Of a stretch of DNA of 64,000 bases, positions 40,888-50,970 are shown piece after piece. The DNA is from Poriferisodalis sp965237655. Its GTDB lineage: Bacteria > Actinomycetota > Acidimicrobiia > Acidimicrobiales > Poriferisodalaceae. Below the pieces are notes generated by a model. It did not search any database and was not told the origin of the DNA. It was given only the letters and a program-made list of their open reading frames with translations. The translations under genes were made by a program, and so were the position numbers. The stretch is from NCBI RefSeq assembly GCF_965237655.1, contig NZ_CBDEGB010000001.1:1302001-1366000 (forward strand), in the 5' to 3' direction. How positions within the stretch are numbered: position 1 is the first letter of the stretch; each line of letters starts with the position of its first letter.

Positions 40888-41849
40888 GGGTCGCCGGACT
40901 TGTGGGGGTCATCGACCATGGCCGATTCGAGGATTGGCAACGACAACTCATCTATGAGCAGAAGCAATTCCGCGACCAGGACAGCGACGCAGCGCGAGAT
41001 GCCCGACGACGTGTTGCGCAAGAGCAGAAGACCCTGGCAGAGGCGGTCGACGCCGGACCATTGGCCGCTTTCTCCTACCTGCTCGGGAGGCTCGGTGTGA
41101 GTGAGGCGGAGATCGGCGCGGATGCCGTCCCACTGCTTCCTAAGCCGCTCACGGTCGCGGAAATGCGCAGCCTGCCGGCCTTCGCTGAAGAGCAGGTCGC
41201 TGTACGGCTCCACGAGAGCATCGCCCCCGCTCAGGCCGCCGATCCCGCGTTTTGGACACTATGTCACGCATTCTGGATGCGGTCGTTTGTCTTCGGAGGT
41301 GATCTCGGCGCAGTCTTTTTTGATGGGCCCAAGGCTGACAATGGAGAGGCGCGCACACGAAATTTTCTGCGTCGCACGGGCGGGCTGCGCCGTGTCCGTG
41401 GCAACATCTCGCCGTTAACGGATTGTCCCGTTTCGACGGCGTGGTGGCGTTACCGAGTTGCGCTCGAAGCAAGCGACGAGGCCGCGCGCCACGACGATCG
41501 ACTCACTACGGCCGAAGCCCACGAAGCACTTCGCCAGCCGACAGTTTGGGAGAACCTGGCCTTGTGGTCCATCAGGCGCGTGACGTCACTTTCCGCTCCA
41601 CGCGCTCGCGCGGCAGTGATTGCTGTGCTGGCACGCCACACACAAGTCCCAAGCGGAACGAAGGCGACTCAGCGCGTGCAGAGCGTGATGCGATCAGTCG
41701 CGCGCGTCGGCCACGCCAATAGCTATTTTGACGTCCCCTGGCTGCAACTTATCGCCGCTGCGGAGCAAGGATTGGCCGATGCCGAGTTCGCCACATCGAC
41801 TAGCGAGGATAACGCCCATGCCGCTGATACCGATACAAGCCACAGCTAG
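40884..41849 (+). CDS. DUF6339-like protein (fourth gene of the GHKL/PAPS-reductase operon)
   Basis: 321 residues from GTG 40884. 'TRNFLRRTGGLRRVRGNISP' and 'DCPVSTAWWRYRVALEAS' followed by an all-helical C-terminal half are reminiscent of DUF6339 proteins, whose function is not known to me. The N-terminus 'GLVGVIDHGRFEDWQRQLIY' and a helical charged stretch suggest protein-protein contacts. It overlaps the upstream gene by 4 bases. The family call is tentative; membership in the operon is firm. Confidence 0.6.
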   Translation: MRVAGLVGVIDHGRFEDWQRQLIYEQKQFRDQDSDAARDARRRVAQEQKTLAEAVDAGPLAAFSYLLGRLGVSEAEIGADAVPLLPKPLTVAEMRSLPAFAEEQVAVRLHESIAPAQAADPAFWTLCHAFWMRSFVFGGDLGAVFFDGPKADNGEARTRNFLRRTGGLRRVRGNISPLTDCPVSTAWWRYRVALEASDEAARHDDRLTTAEAHEALRQPTVWENLALWSIRRVTSLSAPRARAAVIAVLARHTQVPSGTKATQRVQSVMRSVARVGHANSYFDVPWLQLIAAAEQGLADAEFATSTSEDNAHAADTDTSHS

Positions 41850-41943
41850 GACATTGTCGGGGCTGTCGTGGGAGCAACGGCCTTACAGCCATGCCTGGGA
41901 CGCTTTCGCAGTGGCTGCCGCCGAAGCAGGCGATCGACGGTGA
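41818..41943 (+). CDS. Short ORF overlapping the operon end, possible fragment of a fifth gene
   Basis: 41 codons from ATG 41818: 'SGLSWEQRPYSHAWDAFAVA' then 'AAEAGDRR' and a stop. It reads like the start of a longer protein, overlaps the previous gene by 32 bases, and no continuation was found in other frames. The rest of the gap to 42077 appears empty. Confidence 0.3.
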   Translation: MPLIPIQATARTLSGLSWEQRPYSHAWDAFAVAAAEAGDRR

Positions 41944-42077
41944 GAGGGTGCTGAAGCGGGGTGTACTAGTCGTCGATACGCGAACGATCGGAGCAATGAA
42001 GTGCTGCAGCATCTTGATCAGGCTTCGTATACCTTTCACGGAGCAGGTCAGCTGTCAGGAAATGCAGGAGAAATAGA

Positions 42078-44342
42078 ATGGTAATCAAGAAACTATCAGA
42101 CGTCTTTGAGGCCTATCCCAAGAGTACGGCCGACTTCATGCGTGAGCGCGGGCAGTGCTTCTACATACCCGCATATCAGCGCCCGTTCTCATGGGGCCGT
42201 GAGAATATAGAACGTCTAGTGGACGACATCGTGCATGGGCTTGACCAACTGCTCCAGCGTAACGATGCAACCACATTCATCGGCACGCTTATTACTATAC
42301 ATGACACTGCCTACACAACAATTGACCCACTTGTTCGCGCGCAAGTTCCCAGTAAAGTCATGACCGTGATCGATGGTCAGCAACGCCTGACGACCTTGTT
42401 GTTGGTCAATATGGTATTGCACGATGAACTCGCAAACCGCCACACAAGTTTCAATAAGCCTAGTGACGAAGCATCAGTCTGGCTATATCAACAGTGTCTT
42501 CAAACTCAGTCAGAACTCCTCGATACGCTTGAGGAGGACATGAGTCATGGTGATGGCCATTTTCAATGGTATCCGCGCATGGCGCGAGCGTATCTAGACA
42601 AATGGTCGCGCCTTAAGCACGAGGCTCAGTACAAATCAGATATTGCAGGCTTGCTACATCAATACGGAAAACATCGCCGCTCTGACAACCCCGGAGTCTT
42701 CAAACCCGATAGCACCCGGTCAATTAGTCGGAGCTATGACCTCGTGCGACGCATGTTGCGAAGAGCCATAGCACAAGCGACCCACCAGGACATTGACTTC
42801 CCTGATGTAGCAAGCTTCGGTGAGACAGGATACCTTGCATTGACTCTCTTCAATGACGAATTGCCGACACCAGTTTCTGAGGCGCTGGAGTCAGCACCTA
42901 CTGACGGGTGCGCTGAGCTCTTTCGGCTGCTGGTATTCGGCCGGTTTGCACTGCATCGGGTCGCGGTTACAGTTGTTACTGCTCGGTCAGAGGACTACGC
43001 GTTTGATATGTTCGAGTCCCTAAATACTACGGGCGAACCGCTTACCGCGTTCGAAACGTTTCGACCACGTGTCATTCGCGAGGAAGGCCATTCTGAGTAC
43101 CAAAAATCCACAGCACATGGACATCTTGGCAAGGTTGAGGCCTATCTCGAACAATTCGAGAAGGCGCAGAGCCGACTCGCTGCCACGAGCAACCTGCTTA
43201 TTCCATTTGCTCTAGCGGAATCGGGATACAAGTTGTCCAAGAGGCTGAGCGATCAACGCCGCTATCTGAGGAGTACTTACGATAGCCATGAAAAGTCAGA
43301 GCGTGATGTATTCCTGAGCAATATGGGCCACACAGCTCAACTGCTCGAAGGTGCCTGGGATAAGGCTACATGGGCTTCATCTGGTCCATCCCTGACCGGC
43401 TTGGAACCATTAGATACACAAGAAAAGCTCTGCTTTGATGTCCTTCAATCTACTAACCATCGCATTGCGATCGGTGTCCTGACCAGGTTCTATTCGGCAC
43501 AGCGTAATGGTGATGAAGTCAACATCGGTACGGTTCTACGAGCAGTGACTGCCTTCTTGGCCTTGTGGAGGGGTGCGAAAGGTGGAACGTCTGGTATCGA
43601 CGCGGCACATAGAGATCTCCTATCGAAAGGAAGGCAAGATGCGGCGATACCGGCTCTGGCCCGCCTGCTTGCTGGCGGTGTCTCTCTTGACGCGGAAAGT
43701 GTTTGTGAGTATTTCCGTCTTGCACTGCAAGATGAAGGACTAGGTGGACGCGAGGCCTGGGTCGCTGCTGCTTCTAGTATTCCAATCTACCAGCATAACA
43801 AAGATCTTGCCCGTCTGCTGCTATTGGCTGCAACTAATGACACAACTGTTGACCCAGCTCAGCCGGGATTGATCAAGAGTGCGAGATCCGGAGTGCTGCC
43901 CCTGTTGAACTATGAAAAATGGACCGATATCGGGAGCGTGACGGTGGAGCACATTGCGCCACAGAATCCAGGTGACGGCTCGAAATGGTCGCAATCCATT
44001 TACAGAGATACCGGAATGAAGGATTGCCTGGGTAATCTCTTATTGCTGCCAGCGAGAGCAAATTCCCTGATATCCAATAGGCCTTGGACCGAAAAACGCT
44101 TGATGTACAAGATTCTTGTGGCGCGCAATCGAGAGGAAATTGAGGCGGCCCGACAAGGTGCGAAAGATGCTGGGCTTGATGTTGCTATGGATGTGCTGGT
44201 AGATAATGAGTATCTGCCTATTGTGGCCGGTGTAGCGGCCTTCAGCAGTGATTGGGATGCTGAGATTATTTCGCAACGATCCCGACTGCTTAGTGGGTTG
44301 GCCTGGGATCGCTTGTCGCCGTGGCTTTATGCACCAAGTTGA
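42078..44342 (+). CDS. DUF262 + DUF1524 (HNH) nuclease, GmrSD-like, low-GC
   Basis: 754 residues. DUF262 features: 'IPAYQRPFSWGRENIERLVD' and 'VIDGQQRLTTLLLVNMVL' near residues 96-113, then 'FESLNTTGEPLTAFE', the classic mid-protein motif. The C-terminal DUF1524 HNH has 'VTVEHIAPQNPGD' and 'LGNLLLLPARANSLISN'. This is the full GmrS-GmrD plan in one chain, expected to restrict modified phage DNA using NTP. Ribosome-binding site is caggag. The gene is visibly more AT-rich than its neighbours and uses codons such as ATA, TTA and AAT, so it came from a different donor. Confidence 0.85.
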   Translation: MVIKKLSDVFEAYPKSTADFMRERGQCFYIPAYQRPFSWGRENIERLVDDIVHGLDQLLQRNDATTFIGTLITIHDTAYTTIDPLVRAQVPSKVMTVIDGQQRLTTLLLVNMVLHDELANRHTSFNKPSDEASVWLYQQCLQTQSELLDTLEEDMSHGDGHFQWYPRMARAYLDKWSRLKHEAQYKSDIAGLLHQYGKHRRSDNPGVFKPDSTRSISRSYDLVRRMLRRAIAQATHQDIDFPDVASFGETGYLALTLFNDELPTPVSEALESAPTDGCAELFRLLVFGRFALHRVAVTVVTARSEDYAFDMFESLNTTGEPLTAFETFRPRVIREEGHSEYQKSTAHGHLGKVEAYLEQFEKAQSRLAATSNLLIPFALAESGYKLSKRLSDQRRYLRSTYDSHEKSERDVFLSNMGHTAQLLEGAWDKATWASSGPSLTGLEPLDTQEKLCFDVLQSTNHRIAIGVLTRFYSAQRNGDEVNIGTVLRAVTAFLALWRGAKGGTSGIDAAHRDLLSKGRQDAAIPALARLLAGGVSLDAESVCEYFRLALQDEGLGGREAWVAAASSIPIYQHNKDLARLLLLAATNDTTVDPAQPGLIKSARSGVLPLLNYEKWTDIGSVTVEHIAPQNPGDGSKWSQSIYRDTGMKDCLGNLLLLPARANSLISNRPWTEKRLMYKILVARNREEIEAARQGAKDAGLDVAMDVLVDNEYLPIVAGVAAFSSDWDAEIISQRSRLLSGLAWDRLSPWLYAPS

Positions 44343-44489
44343 GTGGCTCCAGTGCCATGTAGGCTTGAATGTAGTGATTGTTGTATGCGTGAGACTTACT
44401 TTGCGTTGCGTCTGATTTCGCCGCGGAGAGTTGGTTGATAGATGATCCAAGTCTGGTTGTGTTCTCGCTGACGCGTGAAGGAGCATCAG

Positions 44490-45871
44490 ATGACGATCAG
44501 CGAGGGGCGGCGCCGTCCCAAGAGGCTGTCCGCGGAGACGAAGTGGGAGATCTGCTTGCAGGTCACGAGCGGAGCGGTCGCCCAGGCCGACGCTGCCCGG
44601 AGGTGGGGGGTCGATGTGTCGACGGTGATCACCATCGGCCGCACGGTGAAGGACGCGGCGCTGGCGGCGCTGGCCCGCAGGCCGGGCCGGCCGGCTGCCG
44701 AGCGGAACTGGGAGCTCGAAGAAGCCCAGGCGGAGATCGGCCGGCTCACCGAGGCGGTCAAGGCCCAGGCGATCGAGTTGGCCATCGTGCGGGGAAAATC
44801 CGGCTGGGACTGAGCGGGCCGGTCCCCGCAGGAGTCCCCGCCGAGGCTAAAGAGCTGGTCCTCAACACTGTCGACGACGCTGTTGCCGCCGGTTTCTCGC
44901 ACACGTGGGCTGCGGGCGTGTGGCAGGTCTGCGACGACCGGGTGCACCGCTGGCGGGCCCGCCGGCGGGAGCTGGGCACCCTGTGCGATCTGGCCCCCGC
45001 AGGCGCGCCGGTGCACGCCTTGCTGGCCGATGAGGTCGCGGAGATCCTCGTCGTCGCCGAGGAGTGGGGGCCAATCGACCGATCACACCGCAAGCTCGCC
45101 CACCGTGGCTCCTATGTGGACAGGGTGTGGGTGGCACCCTCGACGTTGCGGCGTGTTCTCGCTGCTCACGGGCTTGTGCTGCCCGAGCGGGCACCGGCGC
45201 CGAAGCGGCCGAGGACACCGTGGCCGCACTGGCTGGTCTGGGAACCGAACCGGATCCGGGTCTGGGACGTGACCCGCCTCGGGCGGGCCCGGCGCTGTGT
45301 GCTCGCGATCGTCGACATGGTCTCGCGCTGCTGGACCGCCACGCTGGTCTCGACCGAGGAGACCTCCACCCAAGTGCGTGCCGTCTTCGACCAGGCGCTG
45401 GTGGCCCAAGGCCTCGACGAGCTGCCCGCCGACGACCGCCTCGATCTCGACGTCGACGACCCCGACCGGCCCATCCTGCTCGCCGTGTCCGACAACGGCC
45501 CGGCCATGACCAGCCACGACACCCGCGCCTGCATGGCGATGATGGCCATCGCCCAGCACCACGGCCGGCCCCGCACACCCACCGGCCAAGCCTGGATCGA
45601 GAGCTTCTTCGGGCACATCACCCACGAATGGCCCCACCTGTGCTCGATCACAGACCCGGCGCTGCCCGGCATCGAGCTGGCGCGCGTCCGGATCGACTAC
45701 AACGAAGTCCGACTGCACGAAGCGATCGGCTGCGTCACCCCCAACGACGAACACCACCAACGAGGAGAAACGATCCGCGAGGCCCGCCGGCGGGGCCTCC
45801 AGCGAGCCCGAACACGACGGCTCGAACACAACCGCCGGACCGCTGCCAACAAACCTGAGAACACGGCATGA
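44490..45871 (+). CDS. IS transposase OrfAB (HTH OrfA plus DDE integrase OrfB, joined by -1 frameshift)
   Basis: OrfA (44490-44813) has a helix-turn-helix ('RLSAETKWEICLQVTSGAVA', 'ARRWGVDVSTVITIGR') and a coiled-coil end with a stop at 44813. OrfB continues in the -1 frame to 45871. It has the rve core 'WEPNRIRVWDVTRLGRARRC' (first Asp), 'LLAVSDNGPAMTSHDTRACM' (second Asp) and 'GQAWIESFFGHITHEWP' (Glu), plus 'RIDYNEVRLHEAIG', a typical integrase tail. A slippery heptamer at 44792-44798 would fuse the two. The ATG has a good ribosome-binding site. Family is IS3-like or a close integrase-type group. Confidence 0.8.
44792..44798 (+). promoter_or_regulatory. Programmed -1 ribosomal frameshift site (G_GGA_AAA)
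   Basis: In the OrfA frame the codons are CGG GGA AAA TCC, so the heptamer fits X_XXY_YYZ. Slipping back one base continues as GGG AAA ATC, exactly the OrfB frame, five codons before the OrfA stop. A GC-rich region follows but no clear pseudoknot was drawn. Confidence 0.6.
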
Positions 45872-45948
45872 CTTGGTTCATTTCTGAGCCGATCTCCGCG
45901 GAAGAGTCAGACACACCTCAACTTGAGTACTGATTTCGACCTTTTAGA

Positions 45949-47293
45949 GCCTTCGCGTTATTGTGGGATTTGGGCTGCTGGGCTCGGCGGGTCGATTATG
46001 TCAGCAGGATGCCGCGGGCTTCGAAGTTCGTGTAGCTGGTGAACCCGTGAGCGGTTCTTCGCAGGACCTGGAGCAGGTTGTTGGTGCGGTCGATGCGGCC
46101 GTTGCTTGGCCGTGCGGTGTGGTGCCAGGCGAGTATCTCGGTGTGCCACGCGAGGAACGTGTCGACGGTGTCGCTGAACTCGGGGATCAGCCCGGTGCTG
46201 TAGATGTCGGCGAACCTGTCGAGCGCGGCCATCGCGCCTTTGGGGTCCTTGGCGAGATAGAGGCCGTGCAGCTCGCCGAGCGCGTCCCAGGCTGCCTTGA
46301 GCCGTGGATGGGCGGCGAACAGGGCGTCGAGGCGGGCCTGGTCGGCGGCGTCGAGCTTGTCGGGTCTGCGCATCAGCAGGAACCTGGCCCGGAACACGTC
46401 GCGGTCGAAGGCGGGCTTGGAGCCCTCGGGGCGGCGCTGGACGTCCCGGCGGACCGCGGTGAGCCCCGCACCGAACCACCGGATGACGTGGAACCGGTCC
46501 AGGACGTGGCGGGCGTGGCCGAGCCGCTGGTCGATCGCTGCCTTGTACGCGCGTGACCCGTCGGACACCACGACCTTGACGCCGCGGCACCATTTGTGCC
46601 CCTGAGCCGCCAGAAACGCGCTGAGCGCTTGGCTGCTGCGGTGGGGCACCATCGCGAGCACCTCGCCGGTGTCGCCGTTGACGAGCACCGTCACGTAGCG
46701 GTGCCGTTTGCGGATCGAGGTCTCGTCCACCAGCAGCACCCGGCATCGCCGGCGGCGGCGGTGCCGGGCGACCAGACCGGCATATGCGGCCACCAGGGCC
46801 ATCACCGTGTGCCAGCCCGCCTTGTGGCGACCAGCGACGGCGTTGACCGGCATCAAGCGGGCGTCGGCCACCAGCCGACGCGCCACACGAGCCGTGACCT
46901 TGCCTTCGAACGCCCGATGGTCCTCCAAGAACCGCCGACCGCAGACGTCGCAGACCATGCGGCGCCGCACCCACAACAACAGCACCGGCCGTCCCGAGAC
47001 CCCCAAGTCCCGGATCTTCTGTTCCCGGCGGTCATAGCAGCGCCCGCCCGGCGTTCCGCAATCACAGCAGCGCGGACGCGACACCGTCGAGGCCACCCTC
47101 ACCGCCAGCCGCTCCGGCGCGTCCGCCACGACCCCCAGCACCTTGATACACGGCAGCCACAGCCGCACCGACATAACATCACTCGCCATCGAGGCCCTCC
47201 AGGGTTCGGCGGCCAACAACACCGATCCCAGCAGGGCCTCGACCCCTACAAGCGGACCCTCAACCCCCCGTCATCCCACATTTTCGCGAAGGG
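45949..47293. mobile_element. ISL3-family insertion sequence
   Basis: Imperfect inverted ends share TTCGCG and TGTGGGAT blocks, at 45949-45969 and 47272-47293. One transposase gene on the minus strand. It lies next to the IS3-like element on one side and a hydrolase remnant on the other. An 8-bp target duplication was not evident. Confidence 0.75.
45996..47189 (-). CDS. ISL3-family transposase
   Basis: 397 residues from ATG 47189 (a TTG at 47222 would add 11). N-terminal zinc-binding cysteines ('RCCDCGTPGGRCYDR', 'VCDVCGRRFLEDHRAFEGKV') precede a DDE core: 'RVLLVDETSIRKRHRYVTVL' (Asp), 'VVSDGSRAYKAAIDQRL' (Asp) and 'VLDRFHVIRWFGAGL'. The C-terminus 'GRIDRTNNLLQVLRRTAHGF' is standard for ISL3. 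It appears intact. Confidence 0.9.
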   Translation of the reverse strand: MASDVMSVRLWLPCIKVLGVVADAPERLAVRVASTVSRPRCCDCGTPGGRCYDRREQKIRDLGVSGRPVLLLWVRRRMVCDVCGRRFLEDHRAFEGKVTARVARRLVADARLMPVNAVAGRHKAGWHTVMALVAAYAGLVARHRRRRRCRVLLVDETSIRKRHRYVTVLVNGDTGEVLAMVPHRSSQALSAFLAAQGHKWCRGVKVVVSDGSRAYKAAIDQRLGHARHVLDRFHVIRWFGAGLTAVRRDVQRRPEGSKPAFDRDVFRARFLLMRRPDKLDAADQARLDALFAAHPRLKAAWDALGELHGLYLAKDPKGAMAALDRFADIYSTGLIPEFSDTVDTFLAWHTEILAWHHTARPSNGRIDRTNNLLQVLRRTAHGFTSYTNFEARGILLT

Positions 47294-47633
47294 CCCCTTC
47301 TTGACAGCCCAGCTGCTGCGGCCTCGCTGGATCCGGCACCTGCCGATGACCTTCGGCGGCATGTCAGCGAAGGGGGTCCCCAACGACGTCTTCATGAGCT
47401 GGATCCATCCGCTCCGCCATGACCGCAGCATCCGCCGCGACCTCGATAAGTGCCTGCGCAACGTGCCGAAGAAGCGGCCGCTGCTCGAATGGGCCGATCA
47501 GCAGCGATCGTTCGACGGGCCCGTGCTGGTCGTGTGGGCACGCGACGACAAGCTGATGTCTGCGGCGCACGCCGAGCGGCTAGCCCAGCACTTTGACAAC
47601 TCGCAGCTGGTGTGGATCGACCACATCCGATGA
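47294..47633 (+). pseudogene. Alpha/beta hydrolase, C-terminal remnant
   Basis: The frame reads 'PFLTAQLLRPRWIRHLPMTF', 'RSIRRDLDKCLRNVPKKRPL', 'PVLVVWARDDKLMSAAHAER', then 'LVWIDHIR' and a stop. This is the cap and the acid-strand region of an alpha/beta hydrolase. The nucleophile part is missing, cut by the ISL3 end, and the catalytic His end is lost. It is a different hydrolase from the one at 14.8 kb. The remaining 186 bases before metG hold nothing recognisable. Confidence 0.65.
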
Positions 47634-47819
47634 ACACCATCACGGCCGGTTACACAAACTTTCCGAGTGTCCACACCCGGGGTGATCCAACCCGAGACCC
47701 GCCCGGGAATCCCGCACCCGCCAACAGCCAATCGGTGGATTCAGGCTAAGCCCGCGGGCGGCCAGGCTCGTCGCTGAAACCCCGCAAGCTCCTTGGCTGC
47801 CCCTCACTACCCTGCAGGC

Positions 47820-49319
<1,500 letters not shown>

Positions 49320-49329
49320 GCCCATTGCG

Positions 49330-50118
49330 ATGAACACCCCGAACCAGGCCGAAGTCTGGATCGACAGCCATTGCCACTTGTGGGACAACGGCGTCGACCT
49401 CGTCGCCGAGGCGCACCGAGACGGCGTCGCCTGGGTCATCGACATCGGCACCGACGTTGAGCGAAGCATTTCGGCACTGGAGCGCGCCCGCACGTTGCCG
49501 GGTGTCGCCGCCACCATCGGGCTGCATCCCCACGATGCGGACTCCGGACCTGCGGCGCTCGAGGCGCTGGAGCAGCTGATCGCTGCAGGTGAGTCGCCGG
49601 TCGCGATCGGCGAATGCGGGTTGGACTACTACTACGAGCACTCCGATCGGGCCAGCCAGCGTGAGGCGTTTGCGGCCCAGATTGCGATGGCGCACCGCTA
49701 CGAGCTGGCGCTGGTGATTCACAGCCGCGACGCCTGGGAGGACACGTTTGACGTGCTCGACGCCGAGGGCGTGCCTGAACGCACCATCTTCCATTGCTTC
49801 ACCGGGGGACCCGACGAGGCCCGCGCGGCACTCGATCGTGGCGCTTCGCTGTCGTTCAGCGGCATCGTGTCGTTCGGCAATGCGTCCGAGATCCGTGATG
49901 CTGCCGCCCTCGTTCCGGCCGACCGCTACCTCGTCGAGACAGACGCGCCGTACCTGGCCCCTGTGCCCAAGCGCGGCAAACAGAACCGGCCGAGCTGGGT
50001 GCGTTTCGTAGGCCACGCGGTGGCAGCGACACGGGGCATCTCTACCGCCCAGGTTGCGGCTGAGACCACGGCCAATGCCGAGCGCATGTTCCGGCTTGGC
50101 CCCTTTGCTCTCCCATGA
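49330..50118 (+). CDS. tatD: TatD-family metal-dependent DNase
   Basis: 262 residues from ATG 49330. Metal ligands: 'WIDSHCHLWD' (HxH), 'IGECGLDYYYEHSDRASQRE' (Glu), 'LALVIHSRDAWEDT' (His), 'TIFHCFTGGPDEAR' (His) and 'YLVETDAPYLAPVPKRGKQN' (Asp). TatD enzymes have 3'-5' exonuclease or DNase activity in DNA repair and degradation. Its last 4 bases overlap the ksgA start (ATGA), so the two are coupled. Confidence 0.95.
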   Translation: MNTPNQAEVWIDSHCHLWDNGVDLVAEAHRDGVAWVIDIGTDVERSISALERARTLPGVAATIGLHPHDADSGPAALEALEQLIAAGESPVAIGECGLDYYYEHSDRASQREAFAAQIAMAHRYELALVIHSRDAWEDTFDVLDAEGVPERTIFHCFTGGPDEARAALDRGASLSFSGIVSFGNASEIRDAAALVPADRYLVETDAPYLAPVPKRGKQNRPSWVRFVGHAVAATRGISTAQVAAETTANAERMFRLGPFALP

Positions 50119-50963
50119 CCAACCAGTTGCTGACGCTCCCTGCCGTCAAGGAGCTCTTGGAACGGGCTGGCACTGTTCCGCGCCGCAGCCTCGGCCAGAA
50201 CTTCGTGGTCGATCCCAACACCGTGCGCCGCATTGCCCGCTTGTCAGGAGTCGGGCCTGGTGACCGTGTCGTCGAGATCGGCGCCGGGTTGGGTTCGTTG
50301 ACGGCGGCCCTCGCGGAGGCCGGAGCCACCGTCGTCGCGGTGGAAACCGACGGTCGGCTGGTGCCACTGCTGCGCGAGGTGCTGAGTCCCTACCAGAGCT
50401 CGGTGGAGGTGGTGCACGCAGACGCTCGCCGCATGGACTGGAACGCACTCCTGGGGGGTACTGGCTGGCACCTCGTGGCGAATCTTCCCTACAACATCGC
50501 CACCTCGTTGGTGCTGACCGTGCTCGACGAGGTGCCGGGGGTGTCCCAGCTGCTGGTGATGTGCCAGCGAGAAGCCGCCGAGCGACTGGCTGCGGAGCCC
50601 GGCAGCGGTGCCTATGGCGCCGTCTCGGTGCGTGTTGCGATCCACGCTGACGCCGAACCGGCTGGCGCGGTACCGGCCACGGTCTTCTATCCCCGTCCCG
50701 ATGTGGAGTCCGCGCTGGTGCGCATCACCCGGCGTGCAGACGCGCTGGAATCCGAGTTGCGCGCCGAGATCGAACGGCTCGTCACCGCGGCCTTCGCGCA
50801 CCGCCGGCAGATGCTGCGTCGTACGTTGCGGAGCGCCTTCGATGACGCCGATGCAGCGCTTGTGGCCGCGGGCGTCGACCCGACCGAGCGCCCCGAACGG
50901 CTGGGGCTTGCGCAGTGGGTACGTCTCGCCACAGTCTCGCTGGCCGCTCGGCAGCAAGCCTGA
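50115..50963 (+). CDS. rsmA: 16S rRNA (adenine(1518)-N6/adenine(1519)-N6)-dimethyltransferase KsgA
   Basis: 282 residues. 'VPRRSLGQNFVVDPNTVRRI', SAM motif 'DRVVEIGAGLGSLTAALAE', 'VVAVETDGRLVPLLRE', and catalytic 'HLVANLPYNIATSLVLTVLD' (NLPY). The C-terminal helical domain ends 'ERPERLGLAQWVRLATVSLA'. It dimethylates the two adenines of helix 45 late in 30S assembly. Confidence 0.95.
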   Translation: MTNQLLTLPAVKELLERAGTVPRRSLGQNFVVDPNTVRRIARLSGVGPGDRVVEIGAGLGSLTAALAEAGATVVAVETDGRLVPLLREVLSPYQSSVEVVHADARRMDWNALLGGTGWHLVANLPYNIATSLVLTVLDEVPGVSQLLVMCQREAAERLAAEPGSGAYGAVSVRVAIHADAEPAGAVPATVFYPRPDVESALVRITRRADALESELRAEIERLVTAAFAHRRQMLRRTLRSAFDDADAALVAAGVDPTERPERLGLAQWVRLATVSLAARQQA

Positions 50964-50970
50964 GACGGCT

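Larger units (their letters stand above)
44401..45921. mobile_element. IS3-like insertion sequence with imperfect inverted ends
   Basis: About 50-bp imperfect terminal inverted repeats lie at 44401-44453 and 45870-45921, sharing blocks GTCTGA, CCGCGGAGA and CCAAGTC in order. They enclose orfA and orfB. No target duplication could be read. It sits directly against the ISL3 element. Confidence 0.75.

Noticed and set aside
44813..44830. Treating the OrfA/OrfB frame change as a disabling mutation
   Set aside because: A correctly phased G_GGA_AAA heptamer explains it as programmed frameshifting.
1745..47819. Prophage or integrative conjugative element
   Set aside because: No phage structural, conjugation, relaxase or integrase genes were found in the region.
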